IMG/VR virus record: IMGVR_UViG_3300031565_003022
Span: 1 to 37,867 of that record
Direction: 5' to 3' (one strand)
From: a virus
Length of the DNA: 37,867 bases
Positions 15,701 through 23,200 of the stretch are shown here, in pieces (the first letter of the stretch is position 1; each line of letters opens with the position of its first letter). A program made the position numbers and the translations under genes. Below the pieces are notes generated by a model. It was not told the DNA's origin and did no database searches. It saw only the letters and a list, made by a program, of their open reading frames with translations.

Positions 15701-15837
15701 GTCTGCGTATCCTTGACCCTGAGACTGATGCGTGGCTTAACTTCTTTGGCACTACTACTAGCCTACTATCAACTGAAGCCGAGCAACTCTACTCTGGGCT
15801 GAGGGAGAAGTATCTGGTGAAAGAGATGATAAAATAA
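9763..15837 (+). CDS. giant 2024-residue virion protein with GNAT-like domain
   Basis: One uninterrupted frame, 16% of the window, coupled to the portal gene by TAATG. Residues 6-15 read ELTEYAKKIL, repeated in the protein at 21561. Residues about 1-330 are helical. Residues about 380-470 hold Gly/Ala-rich hydrophobic segments (YIGLGMATAVSYKIGTGL), as in internal proteins that enter membranes during ejection. Around 1310-1400 is a GNAT acetyltransferase-like segment with VPEAMQRRGIASSLLDDIM, matching the acetyl-CoA pyrophosphate-binding motif A. Another hydrophobic segment lies near 1541-1570 (GIHVMLPIVAFGAAVG). The C-terminal 400 residues are aromatic and helical. The size, place after the portal, and apparent absence of a tape measure suggest an internal or ejected protein of a short-tailed phage; a tape-measure-like role is the alternative. 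Confidence 0.7.
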   Translation: MPEPIELTEYAKKILGEEGIEPIKPGKPVTVPPVEYPEYFPGFGREMSQLGVEYYKAQTRLAEAERRKFRAEQLGVSRPLTEVWGFRPPEGFMAPTAGGLIRIEDYEQQLEQARQEYDISLQDLKAIRWRQEVMVTMPNYLSIPDYKLQKAEDILQYIPLDSMRDEDSIWLSSVFNRLQHLSNILPEGFDGDAIEAQTKVLNEILTAPKLELRAVHNLTVEEIAKSFAFGVAELPQGMTEEQVRTMLSKMDLQDEEMKSAKDWLSSRAKDWAIESDRLNLIRAGTVLAEAPELTPLEFAKLTLTQPMMATVELLDKYFNLLSRPLVASAIVGVHRLIKTPEETAAARLEGDYEFYRSMGEDSWAAYAKAFNDWDAPWWLKLGAEAFFDPVSYIGLGMATAVSYKIGTGLTKIGLRAAGTRIGPWVGAFEGGFVAGADAIFKTGIKVVLSPIKGTFWLTGAGYQIPRTFTMMARNFARDSYMKFSSVLQRTFTEVRNVKGLTAKDAIDTGTNAIDQAIARPMEGWDTAVRAGVPMLEFNYIDEAAALRLTKGIVEEVAFPTNRLSRLNNEVLNMFSGQGERVTAGKMIADLGLEATEETVDKLSTRLVAFKQGVVDKAKAALKGDSASDVLMGVFNRLEGIRYGNLNSPLTKYMNQAGRSASWHSRVADRILYSSQLVALERRLVLPIARWNLLFTNFGPYNFLENMQRSFLGGGELLYPKSYSGVNETNRLFKGIANAPYELQMFERGEERLAQAVVDPKTGRTAVFRGGKVPFITKEVVIPEKVPFLGGKTIGAKINIAGRDHYLASFQDGYDMWAHFNSIQVAYDYQVHYMKALAEIAPDDMRGLTEVIAKHRGELDNIAAIVKSDARDIERVLMQDSTIGPEAVRAHSKLDVLEFERRQISKELGKTFDKCTDVRMVTKKGIRDDVLDGSIFPDIDGKMAAFTEQERELSLISLKNQIKVLEEEADAFLANPPRNLDEFLGDMQNITAMVEGTGERIHDYRKLTELRKAKLLPGEMDDFEVGSAKLLAEFMETSEEQLVRIMNQLTKNAEAAGLNEVQIARLADLDSVSRLELENILSTRNKVAEIEAIIPRTPKKARNDRFWTQQRSQKATIWDEFDTNARKFKSLRLRASRNFLGSVDKPLYMPDFVPDVTTELTPNHLAYLFGATGDDLYRGLTRIQHHATIRPREDFILHTVEQADAYAAKLGKTGADIGFTEDAIGEVYDQLWHNLGIESTILTPDSPTVMQLEEIRQELTRLHAANKIPESDVVKWRQYVNSVADDVEKLPMYKAAVPTKRIEGLEVSHSAQRIAGDFHMEAKLEGKVAGALNYSVRDKYMTIRIIKVPEAMQRRGIASSLLDDIMGRAKAENKILLSGELTDEGRALLVGMEERGVIRLSKPPTDFPTLAEFVIDVPEPVATKWWATKESAMTKAREMHALAYPTYDDANIIDESMRSLFPFWNYEMFRWRWIPRTVMRTPGTATGIARYMDYTDQGYLPVPGTDLQANILRGSVWMGGLRSFYLRDFPEYYDVMPGMEFIDYIGRAGFFPGIHVMLPIVAFGAAVGKPEVGQLAPAWIRTGLSGLRALSPQHIGAVLEHIYPDRFRDYMIMLTLGEEGYDADEIWRKKQAGEKTTPEEDKLWLKAANRVDGVKGILMQQTGLFRIRPQEFSEIRKEMRLAIEEATGVPIAVQDQIDRRYPVTGKRFSDYYKLDVYQQKLLYEWETYRRWQGVTTPLYPSSWQLLDVKIKDYYEELDRVYDEARTVGIYENEELIRPSMVEMNRQLVEGEIGPDQWMGFRSDLVGGLAEAVRILGESPAYKDVPKTFEERAKMLEERNIPTPTQTPDQELLYYYYELSPEYKYNWESQRMERDFDTYYAYIDILLESLDAPHRERLLQRIQADWTPMEILYWQTSRDFMRPYRNLRDIVLREYSPEQIQQIRRYEVAPAAERQELQDIIGPEGDKLISSYQRRLREARQRLRILDPETDAWLNFFGTTTSLLSTEAEQLYSGLREKYLVKEMIK

Positions 15838-15861
15838 TTATCAGGGCTTTATTTATTCTCC

Positions 15862-15890
15862 TTGACAATGCCCTGCGTATGTGGTAGAAT
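15862..15890 (+). promoter_or_regulatory. promoter for scaffold/capsid genes
   Basis: TTGACA (15862-15867), 17-base spacer ending TGTGG, TAGAAT (15885-15890). The preceding TTTATTTATTCTCC closely resembles the sequence before the promoter at 4817. It would boost capsid expression above the genes upstream. The small palindrome GATAA-aataa-TTATC at the end of the giant gene may mark an operator or weak stop. Confidence 0.75.
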
Positions 15891-15912
15891 ATAATCAGTG
15901 GAGGTATGTAAT

Positions 15913-16602
15913 ATGGAAAACGAGAACCAGGTAACTCCTGGTGGTTCTGGCAACGAGCAAGTTACGACTCCGCCTACAACTCCTCCAACTCCACCTTCTG
16001 AGCCAGCGCCTGTAGCACTGACTGCTAAGTTTGAGGTAAAGGAAGGAAGGGTCTTGGTTGATGGCAAGAAGTTTGTAGCGGAATCTGACCTGATTGCTGC
16101 TAAGAACAGTTTGGAAGGGAAGTTGACTCAGCAACAGACATCCCATGAGGCAGCTATTGATGCTGCTAAACTGGAAGCGTCTACTGCTCAGCAGACAATA
16201 GCCCAACTAAACGCTAAGATAACCGAGAACGAACAAGCCCGTCAGGCGGGTGCAGTAACCGATACGGAAGCTGCGAGTATCAAGCAAGAACTGGAGACTG
16301 CTAAGAGCAGTATGGTGACTTTAGCAGCCGATGCTGGTAAGGCACTAGAGTTGAGGAGGGCTAATCTAGTACTACAGTATGGAGTAACCTCTGATACTAT
16401 CAAAGAAAAGACTATGGTAGAGCTTGATTCTTTCGAGGAGGCACTAAAGGCTGTATCTACAGCTAGAGGAAGTGGTGTTGGACCTTATGCTATTGGCGGT
16501 GGACTTGGGGAGGCTGCTCCTCAAACCAATATGGAGAGGGCAGCTAAGATAATAGAATCCACTCCTGTGCGAGGTGTTCGCAACGCTGCTCCTCAAACCT
16601 AG
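15913..16602 (+). CDS. putative capsid scaffold protein
   Basis: The GTG at 15898 lies on the ribosome site itself; ATG at 15913, 8 bases after GGAGG, is the likely start (229 residues). The N-terminal 40 residues are Pro/Thr-rich. A Lys/Val segment (FEVKEGRVLVDGKKFVAESD) follows, then a long coiled coil (about 55-150) and a Gly-rich end. Scaffolds organise capsid subunits during prohead assembly and are typically helical, charged, and encoded directly before the major capsid gene, as here. No protease gene is visible nearby. Confidence 0.65.
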   Translation: MENENQVTPGGSGNEQVTTPPTTPPTPPSEPAPVALTAKFEVKEGRVLVDGKKFVAESDLIAAKNSLEGKLTQQQTSHEAAIDAAKLEASTAQQTIAQLNAKITENEQARQAGAVTDTEAASIKQELETAKSSMVTLAADAGKALELRRANLVLQYGVTSDTIKEKTMVELDSFEEALKAVSTARGSGVGPYAIGGGLGEAAPQTNMERAAKIIESTPVRGVRNAAPQT

Positions 16603-16625
16603 AAATCTATTAAAGGAGAAATAAC

Positions 16626-17714
16626 GTGGCAGACGAATCTGGTGGACATTGGGCTACATTGGCTGCTGCTCAGAAACTGACGCAGTCGATGAAGATACCT
16701 GGTGTCTTTGAAGAAGATATCAAACGCAATAACCTTTTAGACCGAGTCACCGTAGGTCAGGCTGCTCATAGTGGTCTCAAAATAGAGTGGCTAAGGGAGA
16801 AGTCATCTGCAGTAAGCGCCATTGAAGCAGCGGTAGCTGACATAGACATCGGTGAGCAACTTTCCTGGACTGAGGATGTAGACTATGACGAGAAGGAAAT
16901 GACTCTTCGCAGGTGCTACATCCAGAGGAAACTAGACCACTACCTGCCTGGCATCTATGGCACCTACAACAACTATGAGGCACGGACTCTCCTGGAGTCT
17001 GAGAAGGGACTCAAGCGGAAAATAGGTGCCAGAATAGTCTATGCCGACAACACCTATACCAGCGCTAAGCAGTTCGATGGCATCCATGCCTTAGCTGCTG
17101 AGCATGGGACTGCATACTCTACTGCAGCACTCGGCAATGACCCTAAGAACATAGACAACGACCAGAGTGGGTTGAGCCTACACTACCTGAGGGTCTTAAT
17201 GGACTCTATGCTTCACGGTGTGGATGAAATCTGGGCTCCTTACGAAATCATCCGCTGGATGGATGCTGCTTACCAGGAGAAAGGCTTTGTTGGTCTAGCA
17301 ACTGGTACTGCTGGCAGTCTCGGCTTCATCACTATGGGCTTCAATGAGCTGGGCAAGAGAGTGCTCTTCTGGGACGGCTCTCCTATAGTTCGAACTGACT
17401 ATCTGGTAGCAGAGCAAAAACTCACAGGCACTGGAGCTTCCGAGGATGCTCGTGCCCTCTGGTCTAGCTCTGGCAGGATGTACTCCATCTTTGCAGTCAA
17501 GCATGGTAATGTGCTGAACCAGGAGCCTGGTCTAACCTACGCCTATGGTGGAACTGAAGGACTGGGCGACTTATACAAGCTAGTCCGCTTCCCTGAACTG
17601 GAAGACTACGATGCTGGCGGATTAAGGCTCGTCAACTACGGTGCCTTACTACTGGGCTCCAGCCTCTGCCTGGGAAGAATCTTCGACATTGGAGACGCAG
17701 CAATACTAGTATAG
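16626..17714 (+). CDS. major capsid protein (HK97-fold type)
   Basis: 362 residues; GTG start at 16626 after AAAGGAGAAATAAC. Context (own promoter upstream, right after the scaffold) and composition support the head shell protein. It has an extended N-terminal helix, then RKLDHYLPGIYGTYNNYEAR (spine-helix-like), TYTSAKQFDGIHALAAEHG, which resembles the segment around the subunit-contact loop of many coats, and WAPYEIIRWMDAAYQEKGF. The C-terminus has YKLVRFPELEDYDAGGLRLV. No HK97 cross-link signature is identifiable by eye. The alternative, a second abundant head protein, is less likely. Confidence 0.75.
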   Translation: MADESGGHWATLAAAQKLTQSMKIPGVFEEDIKRNNLLDRVTVGQAAHSGLKIEWLREKSSAVSAIEAAVADIDIGEQLSWTEDVDYDEKEMTLRRCYIQRKLDHYLPGIYGTYNNYEARTLLESEKGLKRKIGARIVYADNTYTSAKQFDGIHALAAEHGTAYSTAALGNDPKNIDNDQSGLSLHYLRVLMDSMLHGVDEIWAPYEIIRWMDAAYQEKGFVGLATGTAGSLGFITMGFNELGKRVLFWDGSPIVRTDYLVAEQKLTGTGASEDARALWSSSGRMYSIFAVKHGNVLNQEPGLTYAYGGTEGLGDLYKLVRFPELEDYDAGGLRLVNYGALLLGSSLCLGRIFDIGDAAILV

Positions 17715-17774
17715 CTAGTAGGCTTTGAACGGTGTGCCTTAGAAACACCAAAATATAAAAAGGAGATAAGTAAA

Positions 17775-18641
17775 ATGGCTGATAGAACTTCTGGCGGAAA
17801 CTACGTAAATCACGATATAAGGTCGAACAATGGTAAGTACATAGTGATGCCTCCCTACAAGGCGGGACAGGATGGATGGGGTAACCTGAAGATTCCTAAT
17901 GTCTGCCTTGATGGTGGGGACATTGCTATGCAGTACCCTGTCAACACCAAGTTCGTAGACTTTGACCGCACTCACATCTATGGATACTGTTATTCAAGGG
18001 GTGAAGCGACTGTCAAGGCTAACATTGGTTTGATGAATCAGAGTGTGAAGGAGACTGTTACTTGGGGTGCTACGGCTGGTGTGGCAGGAGATACCTTAGT
18101 TAGCATTGATGGGACTACACTAGATGATGAGACCACTGCTGATGCCAACATCTTTGCTGGTGGGTACTTAATGCCACGAACTAATCCCTACAGCGACTAC
18201 AGAATTATCTCAAATACTTCCTATATTGGTGGTTCTGTATCTGCTACCGAGATGGACATAGTCATTGAGAATGGTCTTACGGCTGCGGTTGTCGCTGCTG
18301 TGGCGAGTTGCTACCTAGACAGAAATCCGTTTGCCAAGATGCGTCATCAGTGGGGAGCAACTGCTGAGTGCCGTAGGTCAGTTGTGGGTGTTACCCTGAT
18401 TGACCCAACTGCCTCTACTTACCAGTGGGTTCAGACCTGGGGACCTATTCATATGCCATCAGATGAACAGATGGGTTCAGCGGATTGGCTGCAGTCAGCT
18501 TACTTTAATAGTGATGGCAGTATCCAGGCTGGAAGCTCCGTTGACCTATCTAGCACTAGACAAGACCAGTATGCTGGTTATGCGATAGGTAGTACCACAA
18601 GTGCAATGACCTGGTTCCTTTGCCTACAGCTTGAGAGGTAA
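17775..18641 (+). CDS. virion protein, likely decoration or fibre
   Basis: 288 residues, ATG at 17775 after AAAGGAGATAAGTAAA. Mostly short strands with Gly/Ser/Thr/Asn (NIFAGGYLMPRTNPYSDYR) and one Ala-rich helix (LTAAVVAAVASCYLD). Placed directly after the capsid gene, it may be a decoration protein or head fibre. The GGTGT/ACACC hairpin at 17731-17749 lies in the gap before it. No family is recognised. Confidence 0.65.
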   Translation: MADRTSGGNYVNHDIRSNNGKYIVMPPYKAGQDGWGNLKIPNVCLDGGDIAMQYPVNTKFVDFDRTHIYGYCYSRGEATVKANIGLMNQSVKETVTWGATAGVAGDTLVSIDGTTLDDETTADANIFAGGYLMPRTNPYSDYRIISNTSYIGGSVSATEMDIVIENGLTAAVVAAVASCYLDRNPFAKMRHQWGATAECRRSVVGVTLIDPTASTYQWVQTWGPIHMPSDEQMGSADWLQSAYFNSDGSIQAGSSVDLSSTRQDQYAGYAIGSTTSAMTWFLCLQLER

Positions 18642-18653
18642 ACTAAACCAAAT

Positions 18654-18679
18654 GAGGGGAGTGGGAAACTGCTCCCCTC
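18654..18679 (+). other. 8-bp GC-rich hairpin between genes
   Basis: GAGGGGAG pairs perfectly with CTCCCCTC across a 10-base loop. No T-tract follows, so it is not a classic terminator. It could stabilise the capsid mRNA 3' end or reduce read-through downstream. Confidence 0.6.
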
Positions 18680-18691
18680 TAAGGTGGAACA

Positions 18692-18988
18692 ATGCCATTA
18701 TACGAATATGAGTGTGAGGGTGGTCATAGGTTTGAGGAGAGACATAGTATAGAGGACAGACACAATGCTTCCTGTCCTATGTGTAGGCAACCTGTCAGAC
18801 TACTAATTTCCCTTTCAGACTATAGGCTTGCTGAACCAATAACAGTCCTTCAAGACTTAGGGGGAGGTAAGGGTTATCAGGTGTTAGGTTGGAAAGCTGA
18901 TAGTGGAATATCTCCCAAACCTGGACAACCTTACAAGACAGCTAAGCAGATAGAGAGGGAAGAATACGGAGGAATTATGGAGGTATAA
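18692..18988 (+). CDS. FmdB-like zinc-ribbon protein
   Basis: 98 residues, ATG at 18692 with AAGGTGGAACA upstream. The start MPLYEYECEGGHRFEERHSI and then SCPMCRQPV match the FmdB small regulatory zinc ribbon found in bacteria and many phages. The first knuckle is C-x3-H rather than CxxC, so the likely ligands are C8, H12, C28 and C31. The rest, with a conserved-looking GGGKGYQVLGW, is phage-specific. FmdB-like proteins in phages have no settled role. Confidence 0.75.
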   Translation: MPLYEYECEGGHRFEERHSIEDRHNASCPMCRQPVRLLISLSDYRLAEPITVLQDLGGGKGYQVLGWKADSGISPKPGQPYKTAKQIEREEYGGIMEV

Positions 18989-18989
18989 T

Positions 18990-19172
18990 ATGCCTAATCC
19001 AAAAATGGATGCGCTAACCAAAGATAGCACTGACCCTCAGATACAGGAGGCAATTAGTGCAGAAATAGAAACCTGTATGGGCGAGCCTGGTGCTGAGCAG
19101 AAAGCCTGTGCTGGCAGAGCCTATGGGATGGCGAGAGAAGCTACAGGCAAAGCTCTGGACTATGGTAGATAA
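18990..19172 (+). CDS. 60-residue helical protein
   Basis: ATG one base after the upstream stop, with GGAGGTATAAT as ribosome site. Two cysteines (ETCMGEPGAEQKAC) and a GRAYGMAREATGK helix. The shape is reminiscent of small phage proteins with an AIAYSMA-type helix, whose function is unknown. Confidence 0.65.
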   Translation: MPNPKMDALTKDSTDPQIQEAISAEIETCMGEPGAEQKACAGRAYGMAREATGKALDYGR

Positions 19173-19209
19173 ATAGAATAATCTAATTCATAGAGGAGGC
19201 AATACGACT

Positions 19210-19518
19210 ATGATTTTACACCACATAGCAAGAGAACAGGTGGCAGTATCTTCTGCTGCAAAAACTTTAACCGCAGCTACTCTCAAAGGGGCAGACAGTC
19301 AGGGCAGACAGCGAACCCTCTATGCTGACATAGATGTTCAGGATGCCAATGTCTACGTTACCTTTGATGGCTCAACTACTCCCTCAGCAAGTGCTGGAGA
19401 AATCTGGTATGTTGGAGAAAAGTACCGTGTCTGGGGTGTTCCTAATCTGTCTAATCTGCAGTTTATCTATGTAACCAGTGATGCAGTGCTTGAGGTAAAC
19501 TACTGGGGGCAGAAATAG
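19210..19518 (+). CDS. small beta-rich virion protein
   Basis: 102 residues, ATG at 19210 after GAGGAGGCAATACGACT. Strand-rich, with Thr/Ala/Val alternation (ANVYVTFDGSTTPSASAGEI) and an aromatic C-terminus. Proteins of this kind in phage tail or head-fibre regions are often small structural adaptors. No family is recognised. Confidence 0.6.
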   Translation: MILHHIAREQVAVSSAAKTLTAATLKGADSQGRQRTLYADIDVQDANVYVTFDGSTTPSASAGEIWYVGEKYRVWGVPNLSNLQFIYVTSDAVLEVNYWGQK

Positions 19519-19519
19519 T

Positions 19520-20269
19520 ATGGTTGCTAGAGAGTACGCTAATAAGCATCTGGTAACTGGAGTAAGGGACACAGGCTACGATGGCGGAGAGTCAGGTGGC
19601 AGAGACCTCAACCTGCCATTCCAAATTAGGAAACCTCTGTTTATCCCAACTTCTAATACTAAGCTATGGCTACCACTTGATGATAATAGAGGTAGCACAG
19701 CTCTAAAAGATAGAAGTGGTAACGGTCTTGATGCCACTGGGATAGGCATAACATGGGTCAGGAATACCAAAGGTATCTGGTGTGCCAGTCTTGACGGTGT
19801 TAATGACTACATTAGTCTCCCAACTAACAGTGCCCTTAACGTAGGAGACTATTGGACTCTGATGGCTTGGATATATGCCAGGGAAACCACTGGTTCTATA
19901 ATTGCTGAGGGCACTGGGGTTGGATTTACTAACGGGCTGGATGTAAACCTTTACACAGGCAAGATTAGGATAACTAAGATAGACGCTGCTCATGTTTTGC
20001 AGGCTACCAACGACTTAACTACTGAGACCTGGATTCTTATAACTACTAGGGAGGATGATGATGACTTTGAAATCTTCTATAATGCTACATCACAAGGGTC
20101 AGTTACTGATGCAGGCAGGGACTTTGATGGTCAGGTAAATCTAGTTGGTAACGGTCAGTACACTTTCTTCAAGACCTACTTATCTATGCTTAGGTGGTTC
20201 AATACTGCAGTGACTGATACCTATGTGGAGCAGGTTTATAACCGAGAAAGAAGCCTTTTTGGAGTTTAG
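19520..20269 (+). CDS. LamG/ConA-like domain protein (adhesin type)
   Basis: 249 residues, ATG one base after the preceding TAG. Residues about 45-245 show the laminin-G/concanavalin A-like pattern: KLWLPLDDNRGSTALKDRSG, then NGLDATG, ASLDGVNDYISLP, WTLMAWIYA, WILITTREDDDDFEIFYN and LSMLRWFNTAVTD. These jelly-roll domains bind glycans or proteins, and in phages they appear on receptor-binding or fibre proteins. The first 40 residues would link it to the particle. A role in host attachment is likely but inferred. Confidence 0.75.
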   Translation: MVAREYANKHLVTGVRDTGYDGGESGGRDLNLPFQIRKPLFIPTSNTKLWLPLDDNRGSTALKDRSGNGLDATGIGITWVRNTKGIWCASLDGVNDYISLPTNSALNVGDYWTLMAWIYARETTGSIIAEGTGVGFTNGLDVNLYTGKIRITKIDAAHVLQATNDLTTETWILITTREDDDDFEIFYNATSQGSVTDAGRDFDGQVNLVGNGQYTFFKTYLSMLRWFNTAVTDTYVEQVYNRERSLFGV

Positions 20270-20270
20270 T

Positions 20271-20510
20271 ATGAAATACAGAATAAAGATGGATTTGTCC
20301 TTTCCTGATGAGGCAACATTGACTGACCTGGAGAATGCAAGGGCACTCATAGCGCCATTGTTTCAAGCATCCGTAGTAGTCAATGAGGGTGAAGATTTTG
20401 AGGAGCGTGGGTTTGTAGAACTGGAGAAATGTTTCCATGATGAGACTCCTATCAAGCCTTGTGTGATACTGGAACGGTGGGAGACTGGAAGAGGTAAAGT
20501 AATTGGCTAG
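20271..20510 (+). CDS. 79-residue hypothetical protein
   Basis: The frame extends to 20223, but ATG at 20271, 6 bases after GGAG and one base after the upstream TAG, is the better start. Compact alpha/beta sequence with DLSFPDEATLTDLENARALI and a C-terminal PIKPCVILERWETGRG. It overlaps the next gene by 8 bases, so the two are coupled. Possibly a small tail or adaptor component. Confidence 0.65.
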   Translation: MKYRIKMDLSFPDEATLTDLENARALIAPLFQASVVVNEGEDFEERGFVELEKCFHDETPIKPCVILERWETGRGKVIG

Positions 20511-21561
20511 GTCTGTTTCGGACACATTCAAGGCAGCTCAGCAAGCTGCTCATAATACTCCTTACTGTAAGCTAGTCTTCACTAACAAAACTGGAGGGAT
20601 TACAGTTGACCTCAGTACTGACAGCACTATTTATGGCAATCGCATTCTGCTGATAGACCATACCGAAGAACCTTATGACGACTTTGCCACTATTATCCTG
20701 CGTAATGTAGACCGTTCTATACCAAACCTAAAAGGTATGTGGACAGAGATTGGCTATGGTTATGTTACTGCTGCTAGCAATGAGTATCTTGGCGATGGCA
20801 CTAACGAGGGTGCTCCTCCTAGGCTCTGGGTAAAGCATCAGCAAACTATCTCAGCTGGAGGTAAGCTATGGGAGCTACTCGAACTTGAAGGTATGTGGGC
20901 TAAGCTGAGGGAGCAAGCTATTAGGCTAGGAGACCCACCGCTATATACTAAGAGCTATACTACTGATACTATCTTCACTATCATAGGCTATGTGCTGGCT
21001 GAGCTTAGTATGTCTCTGAAAGCCTTAGCTGAGGATGATGGTATTATAAGCTCTCTCCAGCCACAGTTTGATATAAACGCTATGCCTTTTGAGTATGCAG
21101 CACCGCTGCTGTATAGATTGCTGAACATGACTTCCAGCTATCTGAAAGCTCTAGATGATTTGCAGTTTGAGATTAAGTATCCTGCATCTGGTGATGCTGT
21201 AGATTTAACATTCTACTCTGACCAAGCTCCTTACTTCTATGAGTACCTGGAGAGGGTGAATGTTCTGGTGCCTAACCACTTCCTCGTCTATGGTAATGAA
21301 GGTGATGACGGTCTATGGGCTAACTATCTGGTTAGTGCTAGTCCTAACGGAGTTGACCAGACTGAGATAGACTGGTATGACGAGGTATATAGGATAGTAC
21401 TGGCAGGTTCACTGACTACTCAGGCTCAGGTTAATAGTAGAGCAGTATCTCTATTAGCTAGAGCTAAGTTTGAGGCTATGGCTGGCAGGATGTATGCTCC
21501 ACACGATGCTAGAGTAGAGATGTATGATAAAGTAAGTGCTGAGGATAGAAGGGGCTTATAA
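20503..21561 (+). CDS. putative tail hub / baseplate protein
   Basis: 352 residues, TTG start at 20503 with AGAGG 8 bases upstream. The N-terminal part (YCKLVFTNKTGGITVDLSTD, then EEPYDDFATIILRNVDR) and later AEDDGIISSLQPQFDINAM and YLKALDDLQFEIKYPASGD look like tail hub proteins of the gp27/gpD class, which bind ligands of the tail tip. Located between the LamG-like protein and the jelly-roll protein, so a tail-tip role fits. The stop overlaps the next ATG. Family assignment is tentative. Confidence 0.5.
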   Translation: MARSVSDTFKAAQQAAHNTPYCKLVFTNKTGGITVDLSTDSTIYGNRILLIDHTEEPYDDFATIILRNVDRSIPNLKGMWTEIGYGYVTAASNEYLGDGTNEGAPPRLWVKHQQTISAGGKLWELLELEGMWAKLREQAIRLGDPPLYTKSYTTDTIFTIIGYVLAELSMSLKALAEDDGIISSLQPQFDINAMPFEYAAPLLYRLLNMTSSYLKALDDLQFEIKYPASGDAVDLTFYSDQAPYFYEYLERVNVLVPNHFLVYGNEGDDGLWANYLVSASPNGVDQTEIDWYDEVYRIVLAGSLTTQAQVNSRAVSLLARAKFEAMAGRMYAPHDARVEMYDKVSAEDRRGL

Positions 21562-22931
21562 TGGCAACTGAGGAACAGACCGTTGCAAATATATATTCCT
21601 CAATTACGAATGGTATTAGTTGGGGTCAACGTGTTACCATAACCAACAGAGTGGTTAGTAAACTATCCTTCTATCTGAGTAGGACTGGTTCTCCTGATGG
21701 AGCTGTCACATTCCTTATTCGGGCTGTTGATGGTGATGCTATTCTAGCCACAAAATTGCTTGGTAACTCCATTGATATATCAACTACACCAGCCTGGTAC
21801 GAGGTTGAGTTTGATACTCCTGTATTGATAAATGAGGAGGTTTATCTACTACAAGTTGCCACAGGGGGAGAAGCTGGTAATCTTATACAAATATATTCAT
21901 CCTATCCAAATGATGTTAAGGAAGATGAGTATCTGGTTACTAGAGGTGGAACTGGTATATACACAAACCGCCCTGACTATGACAGTGACTATATTTACAC
22001 CTACGAAGCCCTTTTGGCACCAACAGTTACTACCCAAGCTGTGACTGCAAAGAAAGGAACAATAGCTACTGGCAACGGTAATATAACTGACCTAGGAGGT
22101 ACGGATGTTACTCAGCATGGGCATTGTTGGGTAGATGAAGCTACCTATGATGGTGGAAATCATCCTCCTACCACTGCGGATGATAAGACAGAGAAGGGAG
22201 CAGCAGCCGAAACTGGAGCCTTTACTTCTAGTATGACTGGCTTAACTAAGGGAACTCTATACTATGTTAAGGCTTATGCTACCAATTCTATAGACACCAG
22301 CTACGGTGCTCTGGTTAGCTTTACAACTTCTAATGTTTATCCTTCTGATACTATTAGTAGAGTATCTTCTATTCGCCACATCTATCGACCTGGCTTCTTC
22401 AGAATGCAAGTAGGACTTGGCGATTTAGGATTTGATATAGATGTAGCAGAATCTGCAGTACGCAGCGCACTGGATACTACTAAGGAAGTGGTAGAACCGC
22501 CAGCTGAGCTACCTGTAACTAAACCATCAGCTACTCGTGCTCCAGCTCCACCTTCACCTCCAGCTCCTGCTCCTTCTACCACCAAGCCAGGGACACCATC
22601 TTATATGGCAGGAACACCTATTACTCCTCCACCAACTGTGCCTGCTCCTCCACCAGTTGAGCTTACCGAATATGCTAAGAAGATACTGGAGACGCCAGCG
22701 GCTAAGGCTTTGTCAGCTAGAGTAGCAGGACTACGACAGGGAGTGGAGGCTGTAGTAACTCCATACGCTATAGAAGTGCTGATGCAGAAGGAGCAAGAGG
22801 CTAAGATTCTGACCGAGTTGCAGCGGGTAACTAAGGCAGCTTCTGCAACTGGTATAACTAGCTATGCTAGGCAAGTACTATTGAAGAGAGCTGTACAACT
22901 TAAGATTCAACTTGAGCAGATGTATAGGTAA
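21561..22931 (+). CDS. jelly-roll + FN3-like protein with helical repeat tail
   Basis: 456 residues. About 10-150: beta-sandwich with RVVSKLSFYLSRTG and PAWYEVEFDTPVLINEEVYL, like carbohydrate-binding jelly-rolls. About 152-256: FN3-like repeat (TVTTQAVTAKKGTIATGNGN to YYVKAYATNSIDTSYG). About 310-365: Pro/Ala-rich linker. C-terminal 90 residues: helices with three copies of a T-x-Y-A motif, ELTEYAKKIL at 367, VTPYAIEVL at 399 and ITSYARQVL at 432, 31-33 residues apart. The first copy matches residues 6-15 of the giant protein exactly. This suggests a surface-exposed adhesin anchored to the same partner as the giant protein. Confidence 0.75.
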   Translation: MATEEQTVANIYSSITNGISWGQRVTITNRVVSKLSFYLSRTGSPDGAVTFLIRAVDGDAILATKLLGNSIDISTTPAWYEVEFDTPVLINEEVYLLQVATGGEAGNLIQIYSSYPNDVKEDEYLVTRGGTGIYTNRPDYDSDYIYTYEALLAPTVTTQAVTAKKGTIATGNGNITDLGGTDVTQHGHCWVDEATYDGGNHPPTTADDKTEKGAAAETGAFTSSMTGLTKGTLYYVKAYATNSIDTSYGALVSFTTSNVYPSDTISRVSSIRHIYRPGFFRMQVGLGDLGFDIDVAESAVRSALDTTKEVVEPPAELPVTKPSATRAPAPPSPPAPAPSTTKPGTPSYMAGTPITPPPTVPAPPPVELTEYAKKILETPAAKALSARVAGLRQGVEAVVTPYAIEVLMQKEQEAKILTELQRVTKAASATGITSYARQVLLKRAVQLKIQLEQMYR

Positions 22932-22941
22932 GGATTGTATA

Positions 22942-23187
22942 ATGCCACTAAGACCTAGACGCCAATCAGTTAGACCAGCGGATGAGCCTATCTTCACTAG
23001 TCCCACTGGCATGGACTTTGAGAAGAGAAGGTTGTTAGTGCCGCCTAGTTTCATTGACTTGGCAGTACTGCAAGGAGGTAATGAGTACGTGAAGGCTGCA
23101 GATTTGGCTGTGATAGTTAATGCGTTTATAGAGGAGATGAATAAGTTACTCCAGCGTCTTGAGGAAATAAGCAAGAAACTAGACTAA
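22942..23187 (+). CDS. 81-residue hypothetical protein
   Basis: The frame starts earlier (22912), but ATG at 22942 with AAGGA 8 bases upstream is preferred. The N-terminus is basic and extended (MPLRPRRQSVRPADEPIF); the C-terminal 35 residues form an amphipathic helix or coiled coil (VIVNAFIEEMNKLLQRLEEI). Probably a small virion adaptor. No family is recognised. Confidence 0.65.
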   Translation: MPLRPRRQSVRPADEPIFTSPTGMDFEKRRLLVPPSFIDLAVLQGGNEYVKAADLAVIVNAFIEEMNKLLQRLEEISKKLD

Positions 23188-23200
23188 AAAGGAGGATACT

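Noticed and set aside
17731-17749. Attenuator before the decoration-type gene
   Set aside because: Only a 5-bp stem with a 9-base loop; too weak to claim.
18654-18679. Rho-independent terminator
   Set aside because: Good stem but no following T-tract, and the next gene's ribosome site is immediately downstream.
22382-22725. Antisense and alternate frames over the Pro-rich linker
   Set aside because: Low-complexity shadows of the linker codons without ribosome sites.
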